Positions 10,741-23,320 are shown, counted from the first letter of the stretch. The stretch: 64,000 nucleotides of DNA from Volucella zonaria (GCA_963966105.1 OZ014534.1:101754358-101818357); one strand, 5' to 3'. The notes: generated by a model not told the origin, from the letters alone. Numbers and translations: made by a program.

Positions 10741-12499
10741 CCTAAAACTGATTTGATTGTTAGGTTCCAAAGGACTTAACGATTTTCCGGCTGTTCCTCT
10801 TTAGGAAAACCTATTAACCGCACTGATGTGATGGATTCTGATACTTAGACACCTAAGCACAGAGTCGTTTTCTTTTTATCTACAAGAGATTAAGAAATTC
10901 CAGTAGAAAGAACATTCAAGGAATACGGAAAAAAATTTAATTTCTCAGTTACTTCCAAATTCGCCTGTCAAAGTCTTGTCAAAGGCTGTGGATTTTTTTT
11001 TTTAATATCATTAGATCCCTTCAACTACCCTTCGTACGAAATCTTCTAAAATAAATAAAACATGAAAAATAAAAGCCCAGAAATTTAAATTTCCGTGAAA
11101 AGTGAAAATTATTCGTGAGTACCTAAACTCTCAAGACGATGAAAATTTATTTAAATTAGTTTCCTGCAGCTTCTGCCACTCATTGGAGGTACACAGCATC
11201 AAGTGCGCTTTTTCAATTTGTGTTTTCAAAATTTCCACCTCAAAGGCTTAATTACACTAAATTACGTTAGCAACTTCAAAGGATTGTGAAGTCCGTATCA
11301 GCAGTGTAATTAAAATACATACCACGGCATGGAATAAGCGGGTGATTTTAAAAGATGCACCATACTTAAAATACGATTTAAGTATTTTAAAAATATAATT
11401 AGAATTTTCTCCTTCATGCTAGTTAAAGTTCGTGAGAATGATTTTCCTTAGCTCTACTTACATCCAGGAAGTCACTTTGTTCTACAAGATTAAACAACTT
11501 TACAAACTGAAACTATGCACCGCCAGCAGCTATAAGGATAGCAGCTGCATGCAAAGTTCACAGCTCACACAAAGTTAACCCTTTGACGATGCGTGTTAAA
11601 GCATTTAAGATCCATATTTAGCTTCTTACGTATATGTGGTGGTGGTATTGCCATCCACCTTTCTGTTCGCTTTCATACTCTTGTGACCTTTTTCGTGACT
11701 TTATCCTTTCGGAAATGTGTTGAAACGACGGAAAGTTGACAGGTGTCGGCATAGTAGGCGATTATAATCTCACACACGACGGAAACCACAGGCAACCCCT
11801 AACAATTGGCTTCTTAAGTGTGGGCGGGAAACACCTGCTAAGTGGTACTGAGAACTGTGGAAAACTACTACACCCTCGCGCTGCGTTTAGCTAACAATCA
11901 ACATCGAAGCAATTATCTGCTTACACTTACAAATGCGGCGATAAGTACTTCCGTGCGGCAGTTGTGGTTACATCCTGTAATGTATTAATTATTTGCGTTA
12001 ACGGTTTTGAAATACCCACTTCCGATGAGGAATTCACGTCAAATTGGTTTCTTGGTTTCTCCGAGGTCGGCGAAATTCGTTAATCGTGTCTGGTGCATTT
12101 TAAGTTCCAGATAGCCACCAACAGATACATGATTTCGGCTGGGAGCTGGCTTGACGTCATGAAAATTTATGAAAACCGGGAATGATGGCAAGCATTTTGC
12201 TGTTGATAATTAGAGCAAACCGCAAAATCCGTTCGTTCATGTATTCATAAATGGGAATGTATATCCGTCTATGTTAGTTCAAAGTCTGATATATGGTATG
12301 TAGTGTGATCGACCGCGGAACGTTTATCGTAGAGATTCTTTTATTAAATATTCTCATGTGTTTAGGGCAAGTATTGGCTTTATGTTATTTATTATATATT
12401 TTTATTTTAATGAAAAATGGAAATGCCTGATGCCACGAAGGGTAAACAATGAACTAAGAATGATGTTAAACTCAAACTATCTTGATATACCACCTTGTT
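10741..12499. other. no gene recognised
   Basis: AT-rich spacer between RTE copy A and the mariner. One small hairpin is visible near 11360-11390 (TTAAAATAC stem, GATTTAA loop, GTATTTTAA), but it lies in AT-rich sequence and means little. No coding or repeat family recognised. Confidence 0.5.
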
Positions 12500-12559
12500 T
12501 AAAATGTTTATTCACAAAATTAAAAATACAAGTTTATTCATCTAAATCTATATTGTCCC

Positions 12560-13518
12560 CTTCAAAGTAATCCCCATCGACTGCAACACACTTATGTCAG
12601 CGCTTGATCCAATCCTCGAAACAGTTTTTATATTCGCTTTTCAGTGCTTCCTGCGATTTTTCCATTACTTCCTCTCGGCTGCAGAAACGCGTTCTCCGTA
12701 CTGGTTTTTTAACTTGATTGAACAGAAAGAAGTCATAGGGAGCCAAATCAGGTGAATTCGATAGCTGTTGGATGGTATTTGTTGCATTTTTCGTCAAAAA
12801 ATTACGAATAATGATGGCACTGCGCAACGGTGCGTTATCATGGTGCAAAATCCACGAGTTTTCTGGCCACAATTCTGGTCTCTTTCGGCGAATTGCTTTA
12901 CGTAAACGTCTCATAACACCCAAAATAATACTCTTTGTTTACTGTCTGGCCTTCTGGCAAAAATTCCTGATTCACTACACCGTTGTAATCCACGAAAACC
13001 GTGAGCATTGCCTTCTTTTTTGACTGAAAACGACGTGGTTTTTTTGGACTCGGCTAATTTGGTGAACGCCATTCACTTGCCTAATGTCCGGATTGCGTGC
13101 CGTACTCAAAAACCAACGTCTCGTCTCCAGTAATGATCCTTTTGATAAATTTGGGATTGGGTTCAGCTTTGCTAATCATCTCTTTTGCGACGTCAACACG
13201 GTCTCTTTTTTCAATGAAATTGAGGTCTTTTGGCACCAACTTTGCTGCTACACGACGGAAACCCAAATCATTAACCAAAATGTCTTGGACGGATTCATAG
13301 ACAATGTTCATGTCCTCCGCTATCTCTCTGATGGTTAATTTGCGGTTATTGACCAACATTTCTTTTAATTCATCAATGTTTTCGTCGGTTTTCGATGTCG
13401 GTGGTTTGCCACTGCGTTCATCATCTTCGATTGACTCACGACCAGTTTTGAACCGCTCGTGCCACTGGTAAACGACCGTTTTCTTTAGAGAATCGTTCCC
13501 GAAACACTTTTCCGACAT
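12560..13518 (-). pseudogene. mariner transposase, nearly full length, broken frame
   Basis: It starts at MSEKCFGNDSLKKTVVYQWH (helix-turn-helix N-terminus), continues through ERSGKPPTSKTDENIDELKE and the linker to KRIITGDETLVFEYGTQSGH, the first catalytic Asp. After two in-frame stops (GH-stop-ASEWRSPN-stop-P) comes KKAMLTVFVDYNGVVNQEF, a frameshift at the YYFG/VMRR junction, then ENSWILHHDNAPLRSA (second Asp) and SNSPDLAPYDFFLFNQVKK (third Asp, DD34D type). The tail EYKNCFEDWIKR is normal. The family length is about 345 residues. The copy is young-looking compared with neighbours, but two stops and at least one frameshift prevent a product. Terminal inverted repeats were not confirmed. Confidence 0.9.
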
Positions 13519-13540
13519 TTACAACGTTCGCGCACCATTA

Positions 13541-14279
13541 AAACCAGAACTTAGTATAAGTTCATTGTTGGAAATTTAAACGTGTAAAAAATCGCCAACG
13601 CACACATTGATAGATGTACTCTTGGCTACGTAACTTTTGCAGATGTCAGGCTCAGATGCTAAGATTTAGAGTTAATGTCAACAACAGATTTACCAACTTA
13701 ACAAGGAAAACAGAATTCAAATCGGAACAATGGGAGCGCCACACGGTGGTGTGGTGCAGGAACTTTTTAATCAAGGTGGTATATATGTATGTATTCTATG
13801 TACATCAGCTTCTCCAGAGTCTCTGATATATCGTTACGAGTGACAAGTTCTGCATGCTAAAGGGAGGAATAGGAGGAAATCGGTTTCTTTTTAGATGCTA
13901 CTTTGATAATTCAATTAAGAATGGCGGTAAAACTGGTGATAACTACTACTGTTTTCAGCGGGACCTGGTTTTCCTACACATTTTAGTAAATTATCAAATG
14001 TGTAAGAATTTACATAGATACGAGTATATTTCTAAAATCTCCTTCACATAGATTCATGCCGTAGCTGACATGCAATTCCAACGTCTAAGCTCGCTTTCTT
14101 AGTAAAGAACTTCGGATTATTTCTAAAAATGTTCACTTGTGTAGTTCGCTCCTTATCAGGTGGAATCACGGTTCTTTTGCCATCACCGATAGTCAAGCTG
14201 CTGAAAGGTTTTCCGAATCGCGGTATTTTAACTCAAACATTTAGATAGTTTTACATGTACGTAGCTCAAAGTACTTCTG
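13541..14279. other. spacer, no gene recognised
   Basis: About 0.7 kb between two transposase relics. Short open frames here have no recognisable domains. The right terminus of the mariner must lie in its first tens of bases. Confidence 0.5.
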
Positions 14280-15490
14280 TATTAAATGTTTGGCCATAGA
14301 GATATTTCGGCTACTTCGGATGCTTCTTCAGAACAGGTCATACTCTTAGGAACTGACTTAATTGGAATGCCTTGCTCCTTATATAAGGTATCAAGTGACA
14401 GAATTAGAATTCCAAATATAACGTTCTTAAACCAGTGCTTTAAGGAACCGCATTGCGGTTTTGTATTCCATTCAAATGTTACCCGTCGTGTCGTATACAC
14501 TCCTGGAATCTGTCTATCCTTTCCGCTCAACTTGCTGGAATACGTTGGCAGAATTTTGTTTATTTCTTGAACAATATTCTCTTTTGGTTTAGGAATATTT
14601 ACTGGATTTAATAAATAAACTTTACCCTTGGTGTACCCCCACAGAAAAAAGTCCATTGGAGTGAGACTCGATGATCTTGATGGCTAGGCTAAGTATCAGA
14701 AGCGGCTTACCAAATTGTTTGGGAAAGAATTCACTGTGTGAAGTGACGGAATGATGCCCTCTAAGTTTTAGAAGAAAATAATAATTTGTCATGCGGCGAT
14801 AAGAACTACCGTCTACGGTATTGGTTTACCTTCGAGAATTTTCAAAAAAATAAATCCCAATTATGCCCTGGGTTGATAACGCACACCCATGATTACTTTA
14901 GCGCTGTGAAGTATGTTTTGACATCTCGAATGTGGGTTCTGTCCTTTAGGTGACCAATAATAGCAATATCGTTTGTTTGCGTATCCATTTAAATGAAAGC
15001 GGACTTTATCACTCCAAAAGATTGTGTTTGTTGTACGGAATCGTTCACATTGCCGCAGAGGTTTTTCCGCAAACTGTAATAACTGGACTTAAGCGCTTGC
15101 ACAAGTTAAATTTTGAAGGTGTGAAATTTAAGGCGCTTTTTTTAAATTACGAACACAATTGTTTTTGGGAGGCCTAGATCAGCCGCGCTCTTAGGCACGG
15201 ATTGATGCGGACTATCACGAAAACCGTTCGCAGTCCTCAACGTTCGTTGGAGCCCCGACCGCGGATTGTTTGCTGCTTGACTTGTTGTCCGGAGCCTCTG
15301 CACCTACAATCGAATCAAATCATCGTTTCGCTTTGGGCGTCACGCAAAATTCCGATATTTCACCGTCAGTAAAATCTTCGAGGAGCAACAGCACAAGAAT
15401 CATTAGCCTTGAAGAACGCTTCGATTGCGAAGGCACGTTCACTGCAACATCGTGACTAAGTAACTCGCACGAATGACGAATCGAGTGCGA
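14280..15490 (-). pseudogene. Tc1/mariner-superfamily (DDE_3, WGY type) transposase relic
   Basis: Reading right to left in changing frames: FAIEAFFKANDSCAVAPRRF near 15.4 kb (N-terminal helix-turn-helix), SPHQSVPKSAADLGLPKT (second DNA-binding helix), VQALKSSYYSLRK, then FWSDKVRFHLNGYANKRYCY at 15.0 kb with the first Asp, NPHSRCQNILHSAKVIMG, a weak second-Asp region, and SLTPMDFFLWGYTKGKVYLL at 14.62-14.67 kb with the third Asp and WGY signature. ENIVQEINKILPTY continues the usual C-terminus, after which the same frame stays open for about 80 residues I do not recognise. Many frameshifts. It is a different, older lineage than the 29.6-kb copy. Confidence 0.8.
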
Positions 15491-16679
15491 CCTCCTATCG
15501 CATTTCGAATTTAAATCCTAATTCTGCCACCGGACACCCTGTACAACAACCACAGCAACCACAGATGGCAAAAAATCACCTAACGTTTCATACCTTGGGA
15601 CAATCATATACACTGTCTTACTCGGTTTGCTTAAACAGTTAAACGACTGTACTACAAGCTGTCTTTTATAATGACCTTTACAGAAGTTCTAGAGCTGCAG
15701 AACTACCCATCTAACCATCTAACCATCTGGCCCCCTGATGTCTCCGCACATTGCTTAAAAAAATTAACCTGCTGGGGTGTTTTAAATATTAAGCAAACCG
15801 AACTGTCGTCAAAAGCCTCCGGTAGCAGTAGCGTGGGTTTCGAGTCATACAGTCCTACAAGGATACATTAGGAATACTAAAGATAACACTGCTCTAACTC
15901 GGATCTTACCTTCATCAAGAGACTTAATTAATGCAATTTAGCAAAAAATATTATAGTTTTGGATAACCCTGTTTTGGTCACTGTCACTCCCATGCTTCAA
16001 TCGTTACTTCTATCAGTGAAATAACATGGTAGACTTCTCCAGCCTTTACAATGATGTAGTTGTAAGGATTTTAGATTTCTAGCCGTTGTTAAAGTAGTAA
16101 ACATAAACAGCGGATTCATAAATACACAAAACCAATGTACTTCCCTTTTTCTTAACTTGTTTAGTAAGAATCAGTTTACTCTAAATTGGAAAAAATGTAA
16201 GGACCTTCATCTTGAAAGTTGAGTAAGACCTCACGATTTCAGAATCGTGTCATTGTCGATGGCGGTAATTGTGAACTACTAAACAGACTTCAATTCAAAT
16301 GCACTACGTTTACAGAGAAATCGATCGTGGAGAACTATATATGTGAGGAGAAAAATGTTGAAGTGTCAAGTCAAGTAGAAACATAGTTGATGTCCAAAAC
16401 GCGGACACAGTAAGCCACGTGTTATTGTTGTATCTCATACGCAAACAGAGGATCTCCCGTCGGCAAATATGGTAAGACCAACTGGTAGTCCATGTAACAT
16501 CAACACATCCCTCCCCTTGAAATTCATATCCTGGGCTGCATATTCAAAACCATCTTCCGTTGAAAAAGAATTGTTCCTTGGTACAGCCCGTACTCGAGCT
16601 AAGATGACCTTGCGTGCCCACTATCTCCTGGCTCTGGTCTCATGGACATGCCGTCTGATACCGTGACAGCAGAATATTT
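15491..16679. other. no confident gene; possible upstream part of the following retroelement
   Basis: Low-information sequence. The last about 250 bp (16.43-16.68 kb) is less AT-rich than its surroundings and could be decayed LINE coding sequence upstream of the RNase H that follows, but I could not assign RT motifs to it. Confidence 0.4.
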
Positions 16680-17320
16680 GCTGCAGAAAAAACAACGAAA
16701 TGGACTTTTCCTATACCCAAGGCTGATTTCGGCCAGAATCCGAGCCAGGAAAGGAATGTAGTCGGGTCTTCAAGGATGGCTTCAAAACCAATATAGGATG
16801 CAGCGCTGGTTAGGAAAACTTGCACCTGTCTTCCAAGCGGAGATATATGCAATCGTGATGGGAACGAACTAAATTGTGGAAAATTGGTGGAGGGGGCGAA
16901 GCATTTGCATCTGTAGCGACAGCTAAGCTGCGCCTAGAGCCTTGCTGACCCCTATTACGACTTCGAAGTTAGTTTTAGAATGCAAGACACCACTGAACGG
17001 AAGGCTATATTCACTGAATCTTGTCTGGGGTCACAATGGGATCACGGAAAATGAAATCGCCGATGAACTTGCGAGTCAAGGCTCAGAGGAAAGTTCCAGA
17101 AGCCTAACCTAGGTGAGGTCTGCCTGCATTCTCGGTTACGTATGAGCATACCTCCAAACGGCATTACTTTCCAGGTTGGACGCACTTAAATATGCCGAGT
17201 ATAACTGATACAACATCCTGCGACGCCTGTAAACGTTCGCCTTAAGCTCGCATCAGGCTGCAGGTACTCGGTGTTGATGTGTTGGTACTGTAGGCACTTT
17301 ATCAACGAAGTGCTTACTCT
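16680..17320 (+). pseudogene. RNase H domain of an R1/I-type LINE
   Basis: Plus-strand frames recover the RNase H fold in order: VFKDGFKTNIGCSAG (first Asp region; usually YTDGSK), KLAPVFQAEIYAI (Glu), ICICSDSQAA-like residues with one stop (second Asp), TTSKLVLECKTPLNGRLYSL, and WGHNGITENEIADELASQGS (histidine loop with the final Asp). A decayed C-terminal stretch follows to about 17.3 kb. RNase H after the RT is typical of the R1, LOA and I groups of LINEs. The RT itself is missing upstream. Frameshifts and stops show a dead copy. It is related in layout, not obviously in close sequence, to the RNase H at 30.6-31.2 kb. Confidence 0.75.
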
Positions 17321-18390
17321 TCTTTCCTTGAAAGACGGAAAAATTCCAACAAAAGGAACTTACAATGGACTTGTCTAACTGAAGTGCGTGTCTAGAAAAA
17401 ATATTTTAATCCACTTGTAATTTCTATAATAGAACAGAACAAGACAGAGCTTAAGGCAACGTTTTGAAATGACCATACTTTCTATCCTGTAATACGATGG
17501 AGCCCGCCTACCCAGGACGGAAGAAGATCAGATCGACTGAGGTATGTATAAAGCAAAACAGTTGGAGAAAACTCACGACAGTTAGGAAACGGATGCCATA
17601 AACAGGCACATGATTGTGAATATGAATCGAGGACATAAAATAGGGCATTGCTTGTTAACATAAGACCAACTAAAAGATTTTGAAGATTTTAATTCATTTA
17701 ATTCAATCTTGATATTATTTCAAACGTAACAAAATCTTGATGCTTCTATCCTAATTTTGAACAAAATATCCTAATACCTCTTTCCAAATTTACTTTTGAG
17801 TACGTACTTCATAAAGTTTCAAACTTATACACAAGTCAGGCCTTTTGTTTTCTTTCCCACCAACAAAATCATTTCTCAATTCAAATAAACCAATTTGCAA
17901 GAACCTTGGCATTTCGACTCGCACGTGTACACATCCATCAACACTTCCACTTCAGTTAATAAAGTAGCAACTCACCTCAATCTAACGTACTCGTACACAC
18001 GAATACAATGCCATTGAACTTTGTATGCATTTTTACAACCTCTAATCAAATATCCTATAAGCCTTAGTAAGGTGTTACCTTCCGCCACACAAAAAAAAAT
18101 TCTCATACAATTCTGAATGTGCTCAAATCCATTTCCTAAGTCATCAACAATTTTCCTAATCCATTGCCATTTTTCCAAAGTAGTGCACTTAAGATTTTCC
18201 GTGTAAGCAGCTCGTGCATGTGGCGTAATAAACACTACTCCTACACTATTCTTACACCAGTAAGGTCGTCACTCCTTTGCTAACGCCTTGCGCAATTACC
18301 TCGAGCTGGTGCAATAAAACATTCACTCAACCCTTCCTTTTTTGTGCCTCCGTCCATAAATAATTCACCTGCATTTGCACCAACTGTTTA

Positions 18391-18413
18391 TCATCATCAT
18401 CATCATCATCATC
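18391..18413. repeat. (CAT)n microsatellite
   Basis: Seven-plus uninterrupted TCA/CAT units followed by CCC. A simple-sequence repeat; likely length-polymorphic. Confidence 0.95.
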
Positions 18414-19476
18414 CCATACACCAATTCACACACATACACATTTTTGTACGTACATATGTACACGCCTTTATACGCAAAGAAAACAGACCAAACTATAGCG
18501 TGCTCCATTCCTTTAGGGCACTTTTATGACCTCATGAAATGCAAGTAACTTTCAGAGTGCCTCTGCTCCTAAGGGCGGACGTTAAGTATTTCCTCCATAA
18601 AACACGTGCAACCTCCATTTCTATAGTACAGTCTCAATCCTGATAACTTGAGTTATAAAGCAACTGGAACTTTCCCTTATGTTGGTAAACGACATTGTCG
18701 ACTGGTTTACCCGTGTTTGCTTAGTTCTTCTGCCTCGCGGTCAAGTTTCTGGTCATCCGAAATCACACGTTACCGGGTAAAACGTTGATCCGTTCACCGG
18801 TTTCAATTAAGGACGAGAAGGGTTCACCACCTATGTATGTGCATATACATGCATGTATATACATGCACATCGGTTTACCAGCTCGTTCACCCATATAAAA
18901 CTCATATTCTAATTTTGAATGGCCACATATTCGTATTCGTGAGTTCCTAGAACTCGTCGTAGGAGCACTTCACCTTCAGGGACTAACGAGCGACGACTTT
19001 TGGAATTTCAAATGATGGTGTAGTTGCCTGCCATGTGGCAAACACTGGTGTTTCCAACCACTCTCTGCAGCAGCATACTTTTCAAACTATGTATAGATGG
19101 TGGGACAAATATTTGAATAAAATAATTCCTTGGCTTAGTTTCTGCCACAATTTACCATTGCTCATATGTTGAAGTTCTGTGAAAAGGAATTTTTCAAACT
19201 TCCCACCAAATAACCCTCTATTAAATTACAGGACCGAGGTATGATTTCCTTTCGAGCAAACCCAAATCATACCGCAGGATTGGTATTTGTTGCGGAAGCT
19301 CGTGAAGATAATTAGCTTTGGCTTAAACAAGATCCTGTCTGTCTTATTATAGCAAACGAGTATTCATACCCGTAGCTGTGTGGGTACGTATACTCATGCC
19401 CGTATCTACAGAATGATTGCTTAAAATAAATGCATCAGAGTTCATAAATAAAGGAATAATGAAATCTTCGTACCCC

Positions 19477-19508
19477 TGCTGTCTTGCTGTCTTACTGTCT
19501 TGCTGTCT
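19477..19508. repeat. short tandem repeat, 8-bp unit TGCTGTCT
   Basis: Four units in a row, the third with one substitution (TACTGTCT). Confidence 0.9.
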
Positions 19509-20749
19509 GTTGTTGCAAGAAGGGCAAACAGTTACGAATCCTTGCAGACTGACGGCACACAAAAATGAAAGGCATCCAGTCCTCGCCCCATTAAACATTC
19601 ATAACAAAGAGTCCTGGCAGAGTATTTGGGAAAATATGCTCCACCATTGGATGAATCTGGAGTTGGGGTGTAGTATGAATACTCGTACCTATAGCCATAG
19701 CAAGAATGGATAGCAACCCCTAGCTAGTTTGATGGGATATATAACAGGATAGCACTGGTGGTGTGTCATTAATTCTGCTTGTGAGGCGTTTATTGACAAA
19801 CGGTTTTAAGTATTCATAGGGTTTTCCAAATACGAGGTAGATCGACTGGGGTAGGAAAAAGGTTTTCTGCTTAACCTATTTTGTGGATGCTCTATTTCGC
19901 AATAAATGGGAGCCATGTGTTAGATTCGCTTGGGTAGAACTGCTGCTCATAGGCTGGCCATAAAATAAAAGAAATAATGTAGAGGGTAAGTTGTAGAGTC
20001 GAAAATATCGAAAAGTCCTAAGAGGAGTGCTTTTTACATAACATTGTGCAAGATACGAGGGCTTAGAGGATGGATCTTAAGTTCATTGGAATTATTGTAC
20101 TTGGTTGAAATCTGTTGGGAGTACAAAATTCTCCTTTCAACAGTCATGTAGGGATCTTTATGTTTTCCTTAAATTAATGGGCTGAGTAGCACAACGTAGG
20201 GAATCGGTTATTTTGAAATTTTTGGGAATTGAAATGTTATTACTTTTGTTTATTTAAGACGAAGCAGATGTGAGTTCACTTTATTGACATGAAAAATATT
20301 TACTTAAATCTTTACTTTGGGTTGGGGAACCTCAACTTCACTTTATTAATCTACAGAGTTTGATTATAATATACTCGTATGTATAATATCATTTTGTTTT
20401 CTATAACACGTGGGGCTTTATTTCATTTAAGGAACAACTTCGCGTTACTACGGCGTATACGTAATAAAAGAAACTCGTCATAGCCAGTCTTATACACGGT
20501 TGAGACTCATAATAAATGTGTTCTAGCACTCCTCATGCGGCATAAGCTCAGCAAATGGAATCTCAGGATCGTCCACCCGATTGACTTGACTTTTTTTTTT
20601 TGTTTGTGGATAGGCGAGAATTCTTCATAGACACTATAAGCTTCAGTGCTTATAGTAGTGTGAGATTCTTACTCACTAAAAAACACCTCCCTTATAGAGA
20701 CTACGACTGAGTTCACACTCAACAAGCAGTTCTTCGTTCGTGTTTTATT

Positions 20750-21265
20750 TGTTGGCCACAACGGCAGCGTCATCAGCAAATATGGCTAGCACAGTATGTC
20801 GCGGATAAAAAGAAAATATAGGAGGGGGCCAAGGACACTACCTTGCGGCACTCCCGGTTTTATTGTCTTAAAATTGGAATATTCGTTTCCGTGTCCGACA
20901 CGGAAGAGTCGATCATCTAGGTATGTACTTAAAATATGAGGCAATTGCTCGGGTAGGACTTGTTGGAGTTTATATTTCAGGCCCTCCCGCCATATCTTAT
21001 CAAAAACTTGAGAAACGCCAAGGAATACTCTTGAACAGACTAACTTACACTCGATTGCTCGTTCAATTACATCAGTTATTTGATGCACTTGGTCAACAGT
21101 AGAGTGTTGGCTTCTAAAGCCAAATTGATGATCGGGAAAGAGGCGATTTGTATCTATAATCGGTTTAAGACGATTAAGTAGAATTTGCTCGAAGACCTTC
21201 GGGAGAAGCGACATTGGTCTGTATAACTTGACTTCAGTCAGCGGTTTATCGGGTTTCGGAACCAT
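20750..21265 (-). pseudogene. Jockey reverse transcriptase
   Basis: The 159-residue frame opens at MVPKPDKPLTEVKLYRPMSL (RT entry), then HQFGFRSQHSTVDQVHQITD, VCSRVFLGVSQVFDKIW (first catalytic block, where the usual LDVSQAFD has become LGVSQVFD, Asp to Gly), YLDDRLFRVGHGNEYSNFKT and IKPGVPQGSVLGPLLYFLF. A frameshift then leads into VLAIFADDAAVVAN at about 20.75-20.78 kb, the intact FADD active site. The loss of the first Asp and the frameshift make it inactive. Family match to Jockey and X-type elements of flies is strong. Confidence 0.9.
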
Positions 21266-22168
21266 AATAACTTCAGCAACTTTTCACTGATTTCCACCGT
21301 GCTCTAATCTAATGGTGACATTTATAAGAGCAGCTTTAGCAAACCTTTTTTCGGTAGCGCATTAAGTATCTTTCCCGTAATTAAGTTATATCCGGGGGTT
21401 TTATTGGGCTTAAGCGTGTCTATAACTTGTCTAAGTTCCCTAAATCTAGCGTATTGATATTCTCTGGAAGCACTTCCCCGTTGAATGATTTGAACGTTTC
21501 TGCAATATGGTCGGCGAAAACGTTGGCTTTTTCTTTATCTTCTTTTGCCCAGTCATTCTGGTTTCATCTTATTGGCGTCAAATGTATTTGGGGCTTTCGA
21601 AGGCTTTTAATGGCTCTCCATATGGAGTAATTGGTATATTTGTCGCTGTGAGGCTTTCTAGGTAGTTATTAATACCTTGGTTATTGAAGTCCTTGATGGA
21701 TTTTTCTAACAAGTTGCAGAGCCTATTAAAGGACGTTTTATCTTGTTGAGCCCGAGTTTAATGCCACTTTTTCCGAGCCCTTCGTTTTTTCCCTATCATT
21801 TCCGTGATTTCCGGTGGGTATCATATGCCGATACTGGCAACTTTGTTCGATTCGCGTGGTGTGTTATTCCAGGCCGCATGCTCTATGACTTCAATAAACC
21901 GTTCAACTTCTTTTTCAAGTTGATACGGCATTCTAAACGGTACTTTTAGCTCAGTATTTTCAACAACCTCTATTCGTAAATCTTTCCAGTGAGTTTTTTT
22001 GTTGGATAATCTGGGTGGTCTTTGTTTCTTAACCAAGGATTCGCCCAATGAAACTATAATTGGAGAATGATCGGAAGAAAGATCGAAGCTTTCTTCAACT
22101 TTGACGTAACTAGCGTTTACTGCTTTTCTATTTGTCAAGTTCAATTTGTGCTTCCAGAAAGTGTTCAA
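21266..22168 (-). pseudogene. Jockey endonuclease C-terminus and linker
   Basis: KVEESFDLSSDHSPIIVSLG contains the SDH motif closing the apurinic-type endonuclease. It is followed by QRPPRLSNKKTHWKDLRIEV and a long linker with PYQLEKEVERFIEVIEHAAW, AQKNRARKKWHKTRAQQDK-type basic residues and GEPLKAF. The linker is interrupted by frameshifts and joins the RT at VIMVPKPDKPL. The N-terminal half of the endonuclease is absent. Confidence 0.8.
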
Positions 22169-22379
22169 TGCAGTTCGACTATTGTCCTATTTGTTTTAGT
22201 CAGTTCTTCTAGTCTTTCGAGAATTACTGAGAAAACATTTGAGGCAGAATCAGGTGATTCACAATTGGTCGTATTTGCTCGCGTCGCTATTTGCGCGTAA
22301 GTTTTTCCGCTTTTCACTTGCGTATTACTATTTTTGACGTTGTTGTTATTGGTCTAAAATCATCTGCTATCTTTGCTTC

Positions 22380-23315
22380 TTTAAAGGCTTTGGGGTTGGA
22401 CCACTGTTATGATTTCTCGTACTCGCTGTCCCCGCGTTTTTAGAAGGCATCGTTTTGGATTGATCTCGTCGTTTTGGCAACTCCTTCGTGACTTCGCAGC
22501 CTCGATAGTTAGCTGGATGTTTTCCCCTGCAGTTGATGCATAGCGCTGAGGACTATGCACTCTCGCGTCAGATGTTTTCCGGTGCATTTCACACAGCGAG
22601 ACTCCTTTTGGTAGTAGGTCTGAGTATGGCTGAATCCCTGACAATGTGTACATTAGGGAATCAGGCTCAAGTTTTTTTCGCGGAGGTTCAATTTTGACAA
22701 CAAGTCCCAACATTGAATTTATAGAATAAAGCCTTTCTAGGTTTTCGGCTTTGTCGAAAGCTACCCTAAAAAGGGGGAGACCGCGTCTTGAGGTCGTCCT
22801 CTCACCTTCAGCACTGCGCTGTTTTTGCGCAAGTATATTAGCGGCGTCGATTAATTTTTAAGGTCCATCCCACGCGTATGGGTCTTTCCGCTTTATTTTC
22901 GTACGTATGCCATTGAATCTTCTCGGCATTTAATTTTTGCGAAAGCGAACGTTAATTGTCTGGATTAAGGACATTGACAGTCCATGTATCGTTATTGTGG
23001 AATCTTACTCTGTAATCTGTTGAACACAGTGATTTAAAGAATGTGTGCAATTTGTTATAGTCTGAGATTCCAAAGACGTTTATTGGCGGCGTTGGTCTTT
23101 GTTTGGGTTGTTTTTTTCTTTAGTGACCTTAACAGTATAAGAGCTGGCTGGCGTCTCTTTTTGTACAATTTCAGGAGAGGAATCAGCTTTGCGTTTCTTA
23201 CCTGGTCTTTTTTAAGTATCCAGTCTGTTTCTCGGACTAGCTCTTCTTCGTCCGTGTGAAAACTCGAGTTTTCCGAGAGGTCAAATCGCGGATCAGATTC
23301 GGTTTTAGATTGCAT
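22380..23315 (-). pseudogene. Jockey ORF1 (gag-like nucleocapsid protein)
   Basis: It begins near PRFDLSENSSFHTDEEELVR, continues NAKLIPLLKLYKKRR in shifting frames, then PYAWDGP, NILAQKQRSAEGERTTSRRG and LERLYSINSMLGLVVKIEPP. Next is the zinc-knuckle region: RCVKCTGKHLTRECIV (CCHC) and, after a frameshift, CRGKHPANYRGCEVTKELPK, the second knuckle. Jockey ORF1 binds element RNA and packages it. Basic C-terminal residues follow. Multiple stops and frameshifts. Confidence 0.8.
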
Positions 23316-23320
23316 CTTAA

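Larger units (their letters stand above)
17321..20585. other. 3.3-kb spacer with microsatellites, no gene recognised
   Basis: AT-rich DNA with short tandem repeats (listed separately) and near-palindromic ATGTGCATATACATGCATG-type sequence near 18.84-18.87 kb. No open frame resembles a known family. The histidine-rich frame around 18.4 kb is only the CAT microsatellite read as codons. Confidence 0.55.
20590..23320 (-). mobile_element. Jockey-clade LINE
   Basis: Reading right to left the element carries ORF1 (gag-like, zinc knuckles), an endonuclease C-terminus, an EN-RT linker and an RT that ends shortly after the active site. All parts share one strand and the Jockey order. The RT stops being readable near 20.6 kb, so the thumb and 3' UTR are missing. 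Stops and frameshifts break every ORF. Sequence from 23320 to about 23740 may be the 5' UTR. Confidence 0.85.

Noticed and set aside
11355..11395. Hairpin TTAAAATAC/GTATTTTAA as a regulatory element
   Set aside because: Very AT-rich; such stems are expected by chance in this composition.
18344..18529. Histidine-rich short protein
   Set aside because: It is the CAT microsatellite translated.
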